From Crossiella cryophila (GTDB lineage: Bacteria > Actinomycetota > Actinomycetes > Mycobacteriales > Pseudonocardiaceae): DNA of 64,000 nucleotides. The stretch lies in contig NZ_JACHMH010000001.1 of the NCBI RefSeq assembly GCF_014204915.1, positions 8,147,501 through 8,211,500 of the forward strand, written 5' to 3'. The number at the start of each line of letters is the position of its first letter. The first letter of the stretch is position 1. Position numbers and translations under genes: made by a program. Of this stretch, positions 1 through 8,486 are shown piece after piece. The notes under the pieces are model-generated. The model was not told the DNA's origin. It saw only the letters and a list, made by a program, of their open reading frames with translations, and made no database searches.

Positions 1-2910
1 GGCATCAACGCACACGTCGTACTCGAAGAAGCACCGTCCACAGTGGACCGCCCGAAGATCGCCGTGACCGAGCCGGAGCGGGTGCTGACCATCAGCGCCC
101 CCACCCCGGCCCGGCTGGCCGAACTCCTCGACCTGCCAGACCACGAGATCCGCTCCACCGCACCCTCCACAGAGGACGGATGCAGGCTGGGCATCGTGGC
201 CCCCACCGCGAAACGCCTCGGCATCGCGCGCAAGGTGGTCGGCAAGCAGGTCGCCTGGCGTGGCCGCAACGACGTCTGGTTCAGCCCGGAACCGTTGCTG
301 GCCAAGGGCGGCAAGGTCGCCTTCGTCTTCCCCGGCCTGGAAGCCGACTTCGAGCCCAGGGTCGACGACGTGGCCGCGCACTTCGGCCTCACCGTGCCCG
401 GCCTGGACGCGGGCAACGTGGGCGCGCACGGCGCCGGTGTGGTCGGTGTCGGCCGTTTACTCGACACGGTGTTGCGCAAGCTCGGCGTCCAGCCCGACCA
501 CATCGCCGGGCACAGCGTCGGCGAGTGGACCGCGATGATCACCAGCGGCATCTACGACCAGGCCCAGATCGACGAGTTCCTGACCGGGTTCGACCCCGCC
601 TCGCTCAGCGTGCCCGGCGTGGTCTTCGCCGCCTTCGGCTGCGGCGCGGACCGGGTCACCGAGGTCATGGCCGACCGGCCCGGTGTGGTGCTCTCGCACG
701 ACAACGCGCCCAACCAGTCCATTGTCTGCGGCCTGGAACCCGTGGTGAACGCACTGGTCCTGGAACTGCGGGCACGCAACGTGCTCGGCCAGGTGCTGCC
801 GTTCCGCTCCGGCTTCCACACCCCCATGCTCGCCCCCTACCTGGACCCGATCCGGGAGGCCGCCGCCGGATTCCGGCTGCACCAGCCGAGTGTGCCGATG
901 TGGTCGGCCACCACCGCCTCGCCCTACCCGCCGCAGGAAGAAGCCGTGCGGGAGCTGTTCATCCGGCACCTCCTGGAACCGGTGCGGTTCCGGCCCCTGG
1001 TGCAGGCCATGCACGCCGCCGGTGTCCGGGCGTTCGTCCAGGTCGGCACCGGGGCGCTGAGCACCCTGGTCAGCGACTCCCTCGCCGGGCAGGAACACCT
1101 GTCCATCTCGGCGAACAACCCCAAGCTCAGCGGCATGGCCCAGCTGCGCCGGGTGCTCACCGGGCTGTGGGCCGAGGGCGCGCCCACCCACCCGGACCGG
1201 CTCGACCCGGCCCCGGCCAAGGTCCGCGCGGGCAAGGAACTGCCCCTGGACCTGTCCGCGACCACGGTCCGGCTCGGCGGCGACCTGCCCCGCACCATCA
1301 AGGCCGCGCTCACCAGCACCCCGAGCCCGGTCCAGCAGCCGGTTCCGGCCGGTGCGCTCGGCGGGGCCTTCGCCGAACTCGACCGGCTCGCCGCCCGCTT
1401 CCCCCTGGCCGCCGAACTCGGCGGGCTGCTCAAGGACACCGCCGACACCGCCGCGAGCGTGCTCGGCGCCGCCCAGCAGGGCACCGTGACCGCCGCACCC
1501 GCCCCGGCCGCGCCACTGCGCACGGTGCTGCGGATGTCCACCGAGACCATGCCCTACCTGCGCGACCACGCCTTCTACCGCACCCCGGCGGGCTGGCCGG
1601 ACGACACCGACGGCTTCCCGGTCGTCCCGGCCACCACGATGATCAAGCACATGATGGACGCCGCCGAAACGGCCGCGCCGGGACAGCGGGCCATCACCGT
1701 GCACAACGTGAAACTGTTCCGCTGGCTCGTGGTCGCTCCCCCGGTCGAGGTCGAACTCACCGTCACCCCACTGGCGCCGAACCGGGTCAAGGTGACGCTC
1801 GGCCAGAACGCCGAGGCCGAGATCGAACTCGCCGCCGCCTACCCGGCCGCTGACCTGCCGGTGTGGACCTTCGACGAACCCGGCCAGGCCCCCAAGATCA
1901 CCGCCCGGCAGCTCTACGACGAACGGTTCATGTTCCACGGCCCGCTCTACCAGGGCGTCACCTCCCTCGAAGCCATTGGCGAGCACCACATCCGCGGCGT
2001 GATCACCGTGCCCGGCGGGCCCGGCGCGCTGCTGGACAACGTCGGCCAGGTCTTCGGGTACTGGATCATGGAGAACGTCACCGAGAAGCGCGTGGTGTTC
2101 CCGATGTCCATGGACCGCATCCGTTTCTTCGGCCCCGAACCCGAACCCGGCACCCCGCTGGACTGCCTGGTCAAGATCACTCAGCTGGACGAGACCTTCT
2201 TCGGCGGGGCCATGCAGCTCGTGCACGCCGGGCAGGTGTGGTGCGAGATCGACACCTGGATCGACCGCCGCTTCGCCAGCAACGAGAACACCAAGAAGAT
2301 GGAGCGTTTCCCCGAGCACAGCAGGCTTTCCGAACGCCGGGACGCGGGTTTCCTGGTGGTGTGGGAACGCTGGCCCGATGTGGCCTCCCGCGACCTGATG
2401 ATGCGGATCTACCTCAACGCCGCCGAACGCGCCGAGTACGACACCACCTCACCGCGAGTGCGGCGGCAGTGGCTGCTCGGCCGGATGGCGATCAAGGACG
2501 CCGTGCGCCAGCACCTGTGGGACGACGGCGCCGGACCCATGTTCCCGGTGGAGCTGACCGTGACCGGCGAGGCCACCGTGCGTGGCCGAAACCCGTTGCC
2601 GTCATTGACTGTCTCCACCGCGCAGGAAGGCCAGGTGGGCGTCGCCCACGTGCGGGACGGCGAGGTCCCCACCGGAATCGACGTGCGCAAGGTCGCGGAC
2701 AGCCCCGGCACCACCGCCTTCGCCGCCGCGCTCGCCGCGGCCGCACGGGCCCACGGTGGCGAGGCCGAACAGTACGAAGTTGTCGGCGCGGAAGGTGACA
2801 CGCTCACCGTTCGCGGCGCCACTGGCAGCACCCCGGTGACGTGGACCGTCATCACCGACCCTGACGGTGAGATCGCAGGCGAGTACGTGGTCGCCTGGAC
2901 CAAGGACTAA
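1..2910 (+). CDS. Type I polyketide synthase, C-terminal part (KS end-AT-DH-PPTase-like), cut by the window edge
   Basis: The frame is open from the first base and begins with GINAHVVLEEAP, the usual end of a ketosynthase domain, so the KS lies upstream of the window. An acyltransferase follows, with nucleophile motif GHSVGEW (Ser about residue 172 from the window edge) and a FHTPM histidine motif. After a Pro/Ala-rich linker comes a hot-dog dehydratase-like region with DHAF near residue 522 and PVVP further on. The last 190 residues resemble an integrated phosphopantetheinyl transferase (WLLGRMAIKDAV near 824, TGID near 891). I see no carrier-protein motif inside, and a separate ACP gene follows 12 nt after the stop. 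The layout recalls iterative PKSs with a built-in PPTase. Domain family calls are confident; product type is unknown. Confidence 0.85.
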   Translation, partial: GINAHVVLEEAPSTVDRPKIAVTEPERVLTISAPTPARLAELLDLPDHEIRSTAPSTEDGCRLGIVAPTAKRLGIARKVVGKQVAWRGRNDVWFSPEPLLAKGGKVAFVFPGLEADFEPRVDDVAAHFGLTVPGLDAGNVGAHGAGVVGVGRLLDTVLRKLGVQPDHIAGHSVGEWTAMITSGIYDQAQIDEFLTGFDPASLSVPGVVFAAFGCGADRVTEVMADRPGVVLSHDNAPNQSIVCGLEPVVNALVLELRARNVLGQVLPFRSGFHTPMLAPYLDPIREAAAGFRLHQPSVPMWSATTASPYPPQEEAVRELFIRHLLEPVRFRPLVQAMHAAGVRAFVQVGTGALSTLVSDSLAGQEHLSISANNPKLSGMAQLRRVLTGLWAEGAPTHPDRLDPAPAKVRAGKELPLDLSATTVRLGGDLPRTIKAALTSTPSPVQQPVPAGALGGAFAELDRLAARFPLAAELGGLLKDTADTAASVLGAAQQGTVTAAPAPAAPLRTVLRMSTETMPYLRDHAFYRTPAGWPDDTDGFPVVPATTMIKHMMDAAETAAPGQRAITVHNVKLFRWLVVAPPVEVELTVTPLAPNRVKVTLGQNAEAEIELAAAYPAADLPVWTFDEPGQAPKITARQLYDERFMFHGPLYQGVTSLEAIGEHHIRGVITVPGGPGALLDNVGQVFGYWIMENVTEKRVVFPMSMDRIRFFGPEPEPGTPLDCLVKITQLDETFFGGAMQLVHAGQVWCEIDTWIDRRFASNENTKKMERFPEHSRLSERRDAGFLVVWERWPDVASRDLMMRIYLNAAERAEYDTTSPRVRRQWLLGRMAIKDAVRQHLWDDGAGPMFPVELTVTGEATVRGRNPLPSLTVSTAQEGQVGVAHVRDGEVPTGIDVRKVADSPGTTAFAAALAAAARAHGGEAEQYEVVGAEGDTLTVRGATGSTPVTWTVITDPDGEIAGEYVVAWTKD

Positions 2911-2922
2911 GGAGACACTGCG

Positions 2923-3243
2923 GTGGAACTCGCGGAAGCGCCCCTGACGCTCGCCCGGATGACGCATGAGGCCGTGCTGTCCGACATCGGCGTGATGCTG
3001 CACAAGGTCCTGGGCGAATACGGCCTGGACGAGGTCGAGGTCACCATGGACTCGACCTTCCACGACGACCTGGAACTGGAGAGCATCGACCTGGTCGCGC
3101 TCGCCGGTCAGCTGGAGGAGCGCTACGGCTCCCGGGTCAACTTCGCCGAGTTCATCGCCGAACTCGAACTCGATCAGATCATCGCGCTGACCGTCGGCCA
3201 GCTCGTCGACTACGTGGTCGGCGCGCTGGACGGGGGGAACTGA
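2923..3243 (+). CDS. Stand-alone acyl carrier protein
   Basis: A 106-residue protein with a GTG start preceded by AAGGAGA. It has the acidic helical profile of an ACP and the motif DLELESIDLV, where Ser54 is the predicted phosphopantetheine attachment site. It sits between the PKS and a hydrolase with only short gaps, so it is very probably co-transcribed and serves as the carrier for the upstream PKS, which appears to lack its own ACP. The PPTase-like domain at the end of the PKS is a plausible activator (inference). Confidence 0.9.
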   Translation: MELAEAPLTLARMTHEAVLSDIGVMLHKVLGEYGLDEVEVTMDSTFHDDLELESIDLVALAGQLEERYGSRVNFAEFIAELELDQIIALTVGQLVDYVVGALDGGN

Positions 3244-3245
3244 CC

Positions 3246-4049
3246 TTGGCGGTCGTGCAGGCCAACGGCATCCGGATGCACGTGCAGCGGATGGCGGCCC
3301 GCAACACCACGGCGGCGAACCCGCCGACCGTGGTGTTCATCCACGGCATCGGCACCGACAGCCTGGCCAGCTTCTACTTCACCCTGGCCGGGCCGGTGGC
3401 CGCCGCCGGGCACCAGGTCGTGGCCTATGACCTGCGCGGCCACGGTCGCAGCGAACGCACCGAGAACGGCTACCGGGTCGCGGACTCGGTGGCCGACCTG
3501 GCCGCGTTGCTGGACGAACTGGAGATCGCCGGACCGGTGCACCTGGTCGGGAACTCCTTCGGTGGCACGGTGTCCTTCAGCTTCGCCGCCACCTTTCCGG
3601 AGCGGGTGGCCAGCCTGGTGGTGATCGAATCCGAGCCGACCAGCGACGAGTGGTCGGCCAAGATGGGTTCGCTGCTGGGGCGGGCGCGGGCGCAGTTGCA
3701 GCACGCCGAGGCCCTGGAGTGGATCACCGAGAACCGCGGCGGGCACACCTCCAAACTGGCCAAGGCGGCCGGAAGGATGTTGCACACCACCGCGATCGCC
3801 GACGAACTGCCCACCGGGCCGATCCTGACCGCCGAGCAGGTCGGTGCGATCGGGGTGCCGGTGCTCGCGGTCTTCGGCAGCGAATCCGATCTCGTCGAGC
3901 AGGCGCCGATCCTGGAAGCCGCGTTGCCGCACTGCCGCACGGTGATCGTGCCGGGGCAGGAGCACTCGGTGCTGGTCGAGGCGCCCAAGGTGATGCGCGA
4001 ACTACTCCTGGACTGGCTGACCGAACACGGGGCGAAGGTCGCGGTGTGA
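3246..4049 (+). CDS. Alpha/beta hydrolase, likely thioesterase or lipase-like release enzyme of the PKS locus
   Basis: 267 residues; the best start is TTG, 8 nt after a GGGGGGAA ribosome-binding site that overlaps the end of the ACP gene. The alpha/beta-hydrolase landmarks are an oxyanion-hole HGIG near residue 33, nucleophile elbow GNSFGG with Ser104, an acid in the FGSESD region and His in GQEHSV near 240. The family covers esterases, thioesterases and C-C hydrolases, so the reaction cannot be fixed from sequence. Its place between the ACP and a glycosyltransferase gene suggests release or cyclisation of the polyketide chain (inference). The next gene overlaps by 4 nt (GTGA). Confidence 0.8.
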   Translation: MAVVQANGIRMHVQRMAARNTTAANPPTVVFIHGIGTDSLASFYFTLAGPVAAAGHQVVAYDLRGHGRSERTENGYRVADSVADLAALLDELEIAGPVHLVGNSFGGTVSFSFAATFPERVASLVVIESEPTSDEWSAKMGSLLGRARAQLQHAEALEWITENRGGHTSKLAKAAGRMLHTTAIADELPTGPILTAEQVGAIGVPVLAVFGSESDLVEQAPILEAALPHCRTVIVPGQEHSVLVEAPKVMRELLLDWLTEHGAKVAV

Positions 4050-5227
4050 AGGTACTTTTCGTGGTCCCGCCACTGTTCGGGCATGTCAACCCGACCATCG
4101 GGCTCGGCGCGGCCCTCACCGCGCGCGGGCACCAGGTGGCCTGGGCGGGACACGGCGAGTTCGTCCGGCAGCTCACCGGCGAGGACGCGCTGGTCTATGA
4201 CTGCGCCGTCCCGGCCGAGGTCGAGGACCGGCCCGCGGACCTGCGCGGGCCGGGGGCGCTGAAGTTCCTGTGGGAGAAGTTCCTGGTCCCGCTCACCGAG
4301 TCGATGTTGCCCGACGTCGAGGCCGCCATCGGCGAGTACCGGCCGGATCTGCTGGTGGTGGACCAGCAGGCGATGGCCGGGGCACTGGCGGCGTTGCGGC
4401 TCGGCCTGCCCTGGGTGACCTCGGCGACCACCTCGGCGGAGTTCACCGATCCGTTGCGGGGCATGCCGAAGGTCGTCGAATGGGTCCAGGAGACCATGGC
4501 CGGGATGCGGGCGCGGGCGGCGGTGGCCGCCGAGGTCGACCTGCGTTACTCCCCGCACCTCACCCTCGCCTTCACCACCAGGGAACTGGTGGGGGAACTG
4601 GATTCCGCGTTCGACAACGTCGCCTTCGTCGGCCCGTCGATCACCGAACGTCCTGACCACACACCGTTTCCGTGGGATCGCCTCGACGAGCGAGCCAGGG
4701 TGCTGATCAGCCTGGGCACCGCGAACGCCGACGCGGGCGCCCGGTTCCTCGCCGAGGCCGCCGCCGGGATGGGCGAGCTGGCCGACCGGGTGCAGGCGGT
4801 GCTGGTCGACCCGGGTGGCAGCGTGAAGTCCGCGCCGGACAACGTGATCGTGCTGCCCAGGGTGCCCCAGCTCGCGCTACTGCCGCACCTGAGCGCTGTG
4901 CTCTGCCACGCCGGGCACAACACCGTCTGCGAGGCACTCGGCCACGGCCTGCCCCTGGTGGTGGCGCCGATCCGGGACGACCAGCCGGTGATCGCCCAGC
5001 AGGTCGTCGACGCCGGGGCCGGGATCCGCTTGCGCTTCACCAGGTCGACCGCCGGGCACATCCGGGACGCCGTCGCCACCGTTCTCGACGAGCCGGGCCA
5101 CCGCGAGGCCGCCCGGAGCATCGCCGACTCCTTCACCGCCGCCGGTGGCTCCCCAGCCGCCGCGTCGCGCTTGGAGGAACTCGCCGCACAGGCAGTACCC
5201 ACCGCCATCGGGAGGATCTCCGAGTGA
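4046..5227 (+). CDS. GT1 family glycosyltransferase (MGT/macrolide-type)
   Basis: 393 residues, GTG start inside a GTGA overlap with the hydrolase. The N-terminus VKVLFVVPPLFGHVNP is typical of GT-B fold glycosyltransferases acting on small molecules. The C-terminal half has the donor-binding motif HAGHNTVCEALGHGLPLVV near residues 288-306, followed by the conserved D-Q pair in IRDDQPVIAQQV. Family members move an activated sugar to polyketides, macrolides or terpenes. In this operon it probably glycosylates the PKS product. No sugar-nucleotide biosynthesis genes lie in the window, so the donor may be a common primary-metabolism sugar or come from genes to the left. Confidence 0.88.
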   Translation: MKVLFVVPPLFGHVNPTIGLGAALTARGHQVAWAGHGEFVRQLTGEDALVYDCAVPAEVEDRPADLRGPGALKFLWEKFLVPLTESMLPDVEAAIGEYRPDLLVVDQQAMAGALAALRLGLPWVTSATTSAEFTDPLRGMPKVVEWVQETMAGMRARAAVAAEVDLRYSPHLTLAFTTRELVGELDSAFDNVAFVGPSITERPDHTPFPWDRLDERARVLISLGTANADAGARFLAEAAAGMGELADRVQAVLVDPGGSVKSAPDNVIVLPRVPQLALLPHLSAVLCHAGHNTVCEALGHGLPLVVAPIRDDQPVIAQQVVDAGAGIRLRFTRSTAGHIRDAVATVLDEPGHREAARSIADSFTAAGGSPAAASRLEELAAQAVPTAIGRISE

Positions 5228-7071
5228 GCCCGCGTTCCACTGCCCGGACCTGGCTGCGCCGTGGCGTCCAGGCCGCGCTCCTGGCCGGACTGGTGCTCGA
5301 CACCGCCGCCCTGCGCCGCCGCGTCGCCGCGTTGCGCACCCTGCCGGAACGCCCGGCCCCCGGCGACGACCGGTACCGCCTGCTGCACGCCGACGGCGTC
5401 ACCGTGGACGGCCCCACCCTCAACGCCGCCCGCGCGCACGCCAAGGCCGAGGGCCTGTGCGCCCTCGAACTCGTGCCCCGCGACCTGCCCACCGCGCAGG
5501 CCCTGGACCTGTTGCGCACCGTGGACCCGGCCACCTACCGCACCGACCGGCAGGCCAAGGGCGCCGGGGCCTGGCACGCGGTGCTCGCCGACGACGGCGT
5601 GCTGCGCGCGGTGGGCTATCCGGCCGAGCACGTCAGCCGGGACGCCGCCGAACTCGGCCAGGCCGCGGCCAAACTCAAACTGCACGCCCCCGACGGCACC
5701 GACCTGGTGGTCAGCCCCCGGCTCACCAGCGCCCCGGAGATCGTCGAGGACGACGCGCGCATCCTGGCCCGGCTGCTCGGCCGCAAGACCGGCGGCGAAC
5801 TCGGGCCCCGGCTGGGCTGGCTGGCCATCCTGGCCGGCAGCTCGGTGCTCGGCCCCGGCTGGGCCGCCGCGCTGCTGGCCGCCTGGTCCGCGCAACCGGC
5901 CGTGGTCTTCGCCGGCAGCCGCAGCCTCAAGCCGGTGGACCTGTTCTCCTACAGCCTGCGCCGGGTGGTGGCCGAGCCGAAACGGTTGCTGGCCGCCATG
6001 TCCGAGGCCCGACTGTCCACATCGGACGATCTGGACCCGGTGACCCGGCTGCGCCCGGACTACCTGGCCGAACTCGCCGACGGCGTCGACCGCTTCTTCG
6101 AGCCGCGCCGCCGGGACTGCCCGTGGTGCGGCAGCGCCAACCTGGCCACCCACCTGAAACTGCCGGACCTGTTGCAGCACAAGCCCGGCGAGTTCACCCT
6201 GGACCGCTGCCGGGCCTGCACGCACATCTTCCAGAACCCGCGCCTGACCATCGCCGGACTGGACTTCTACTACCGGGACTTCTACGACGGTCTCGGCGAG
6301 GACAAGCTGGACAAGCTCTTCGCCGCCCGCGGCATCGCCTACCGCCCCCGTGCCGAGATGCTCAAACCCTTCGCCGAACCCGAATCCTGGCTCGACGTCG
6401 GCACCGGCCACGGCCACTTCTGCAACGCCGCCCGCGAGGTGTGGCCGCAGACCACCTTCGACGGCCTGGACATCACCGAGGGCGTCGAACTCGCCGAACA
6501 CCGCGGCTGGGTCGACCGCGGCTACCGAGGGCTGTTCCCGGAACTGGCCGCGGACATCCACGAGAGCTACGACGTGGTCAGCATGTACCACTACCTGGAG
6601 CACAGCCGCGACCCGCGCCAGGAACTGGAGGCCGCGCTCAAGGTGCTCAAGGCCGGTGGCCACCTGATGATCGAGGTGCCGGACCCGGAATCACGCTGGG
6701 GCAAGCTGCTCGGCAAGTGGTGGCTGCCCTGGCTGCAGCCGCAGCACCTGCATTTCGTGCCGATCGGCAACCTGCGGGAAGCGCTGTCGGAGATGGGTTT
6801 CACCGTGGTCGCCGAACAACGCGGCGAACCGCACGAGCCCATCGACCTGGTCGGCGCGGCCTGGAACGCGGTCAACCACTTCGCCCCGCGCGACGACGTG
6901 CCGTGGGCGCCGCAGCCGCCGACCGCGGGGGCCAAGGCTGGCCGGGCGGCGACGATGATCGCGGCCGCCCCCGCGCTGCTGACCGCGGCGCTGACCGACC
7001 GGGTGCTGTCCCCGCTGTCCAAGCGCTACGGCGGTTCCAGCGCCTACCGGCTGCTCGCCCGCAAGGACTGA
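5224..7071 (+). CDS. Large class I SAM-dependent methyltransferase with zinc-ribbon-like motif (paralogue 1)
   Basis: 615 residues, GTG start in a GTGA overlap. The first 270 residues form a domain I do not recognise, with hydrophobic stretches near residues 14-28 and 200-240 (ending in WSAQPAVVFAGSRSLKP). Next is a Cys-rich segment (CPWCGS, then CRACTHIFQNP near 300-345) and a Rossmann methyltransferase with motif I LDVGTGHGHFC near 397 and a later SMYHYLEH. A short hydrophobic segment lies near the C-terminus, which ends in YRLLARKD. Two proteins at 22264 and 24099 share this architecture. Membrane association and tailoring of the glycosylated polyketide are inferences. The hairpin at 7079-7110 follows the stop. 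Confidence 0.8.
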   Translation: MSPRSTARTWLRRGVQAALLAGLVLDTAALRRRVAALRTLPERPAPGDDRYRLLHADGVTVDGPTLNAARAHAKAEGLCALELVPRDLPTAQALDLLRTVDPATYRTDRQAKGAGAWHAVLADDGVLRAVGYPAEHVSRDAAELGQAAAKLKLHAPDGTDLVVSPRLTSAPEIVEDDARILARLLGRKTGGELGPRLGWLAILAGSSVLGPGWAAALLAAWSAQPAVVFAGSRSLKPVDLFSYSLRRVVAEPKRLLAAMSEARLSTSDDLDPVTRLRPDYLAELADGVDRFFEPRRRDCPWCGSANLATHLKLPDLLQHKPGEFTLDRCRACTHIFQNPRLTIAGLDFYYRDFYDGLGEDKLDKLFAARGIAYRPRAEMLKPFAEPESWLDVGTGHGHFCNAAREVWPQTTFDGLDITEGVELAEHRGWVDRGYRGLFPELAADIHESYDVVSMYHYLEHSRDPRQELEAALKVLKAGGHLMIEVPDPESRWGKLLGKWWLPWLQPQHLHFVPIGNLREALSEMGFTVVAEQRGEPHEPIDLVGAAWNAVNHFAPRDDVPWAPQPPTAGAKAGRAATMIAAAPALLTAALTDRVLSPLSKRYGGSSAYRLLARKD

Positions 7072-7078
7072 CCCGCGC

Positions 7079-7110
7079 CTGCTGGCCCCGGTTCAGACCG
7101 GGGTCAGCAG
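7079..7110. terminator. Shared hairpin terminator between convergent genes
   Basis: CTGCTG-G-CCCCGGT pairs with ACCGGGG-T-CAGCAG across a TCAG loop: 13 Watson-Crick pairs plus one G-T position. It begins 8 nt after the methyltransferase stop and overlaps the last codons of the convergent ASCH gene. There is no strong T-tract on either strand, which is common for terminators in GC-rich actinomycetes. Confidence 0.7.
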
Positions 7111-7512
7111 CCGGAACCGCTGGGTGAGCACCAGGGTGTCGTCGTCCACGGTGAACCCCGGATCACCCAGCTCAGCGCGTACTTCCGGGCTGTGCCAGAA
7201 CTCCTCGTGCCCGGCCCGCCACTGGGCCAGGGACTCGTCGCCCTCGCCCTCGTCCAGGGCGTGCCGGAGGTCGACCTCGGCCAGCCGCAGCACCCGCACC
7301 TCGGTCAGCTCGATCACCGCCACCGGGCGGTCCGCCGAGTCCACCACTACCTCCCGCTGCCCGGCCACCGGCAGCGGCTCGCCCACTGCCTGGTAACTGA
7401 GCACCAGGGCGGAGGTGGTGGTCTTCGCACCGGCGAGGATGGCGGCCACCAGGCGGTCGCGCAGCGGACCGGGGAAGCCGAACTCGGCCTTGGACAGCCC
7501 GTCGAGATCCAT
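7093..7512 (-). CDS. ASCH domain-containing protein
   Basis: 139 residues from the ATG that gives MDLDGLSKAEFGFPGPLRDR; an upstream in-frame ATG at 7563 exists but adds a basic tail. The protein has the ASCH-type layout: LVAAILAGAKTTTSAL near the N-terminus, a central beta-strand region (VIELTEVRVLRLAEVD), and W/E/F-rich AQWRAGHEEFWHS. ASCH domains are beta-barrel folds thought to bind RNA or modified nucleotides. The gene stands alone, convergent with the PKS operon and divergent from the ABC transporter, so context gives no further clue. Confidence 0.75.
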   Translation of the reverse strand: MDLDGLSKAEFGFPGPLRDRLVAAILAGAKTTTSALVLSYQAVGEPLPVAGQREVVVDSADRPVAVIELTEVRVLRLAEVDLRHALDEGEGDESLAQWRAGHEEFWHSPEVRAELGDPGFTVDDDTLVLTQRFRLLTPV

Positions 7513-7637
7513 GCCGGGCACCCTACGGATCAGCGGCAGGCGGGCAAGTCGATATCGGGGCATCCACCGAACGGTGGGTGGATCCGACCATCGCCCGATG
7601 CTGCCGCGACCGGGCAGCCCGGCGACAGACTTCCGGT

Positions 7638-8486
7638 ATGGCTGGAGACCCGGCGGTCCGGATCCGCGGACTGCGCAAGACCTACCAACGGACCCCGGCG
7701 GTCCAGGACGTCGACCTCGACATCGAGCACGGCGAGATCTTCGCCCTGCTCGGCCCGAACGGGGCGGGCAAGACCACCACCATCGAGATCCTCGAGGGCT
7801 ACCGGGACCGCGACGGCGGCACCGTCTCCGTGCTCGGCGCCGACCCGGCCAAGGCGGGCCTGGGCTGGCGCAGGCGGATCGGCGTGGTGCTGCAGGAGAA
7901 CGGGGACTTCCCCGAACTCACCGTCGGCGAGGTCCTCAACCACTTCGCCTGCTACTACCCCGACGCCCGCGACCCCGACGAACTCCTCGAAGCGGTCGGC
8001 CTGACCGACAAACGCGACTCCCGGGTGCACCGGCTCTCCGGCGGTCAACGGCGCAGGCTCGACGTGGCCCTTGGCATCATCGGCAACCCACGCCTGCTCT
8101 TCCTGGACGAACCCACCACCGGCTTCGACCCGGCCGTGCGCCGCCAGTTCTGGGAACTGATCAGCGGACTGCGCGCCGCCGACACCACCATCCTGCTCAC
8201 CACCCACTACCTCGATGAGGCCGAGTTCCTCGCCGACCGGGTCGCGGTCATCGCCGCCGGGAAGCTGGTGGACGTGGCCACCCCGCGCCAGCTCGGCGGC
8301 CGGGACCGGGAACAGGCCACGGTGGCCTGGACCGACGCCGAGGGCACCCACGAGGTGCGCACCGGCAACCCCACCCGCACCGTCGGCGAACTCGCCGCCC
8401 GCTACCACGGCGACGTGCCCGAGCTGAGCGTGCGCAGACCCAGCCTGGAGGACACCTACCTGCAACTGATCGGCGGCGCGCGATGA
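7638..8486 (+). CDS. ABC transporter ATP-binding protein (ABC-2/drug-export type)
   Basis: 282 residues. Walker A is GPNGAGKTT (residues 39-47), the signature is LSGGQRRRLDVALGI near 133, Walker B is LLFLDEPTTGFDP near 155, and the H-loop is TTHYLDEAEFLADR. This is the CcmA/DrrA-like class that pairs with a separate ABC-2 permease for drug, peptide or lipid export. The permease gene overlaps by 4 nt and a sensor kinase/regulator pair follows, a common actinomycete resistance arrangement. It could also export the LAP made from genes starting 3 kb to the right (inference). No clear ribosome-binding site is visible before the ATG. Confidence 0.92.
   Translation: MAGDPAVRIRGLRKTYQRTPAVQDVDLDIEHGEIFALLGPNGAGKTTTIEILEGYRDRDGGTVSVLGADPAKAGLGWRRRIGVVLQENGDFPELTVGEVLNHFACYYPDARDPDELLEAVGLTDKRDSRVHRLSGGQRRRLDVALGIIGNPRLLFLDEPTTGFDPAVRRQFWELISGLRAADTTILLTTHYLDEAEFLADRVAVIAAGKLVDVATPRQLGGRDREQATVAWTDAEGTHEVRTGNPTRTVGELAARYHGDVPELSVRRPSLEDTYLQLIGGAR

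Noticed and set aside
457-2319. A 620-residue minus-strand frame opposite the PKS
   Set aside because: Antisense shadow of the PKS coding strand; no family motif and no ribosome-binding site.
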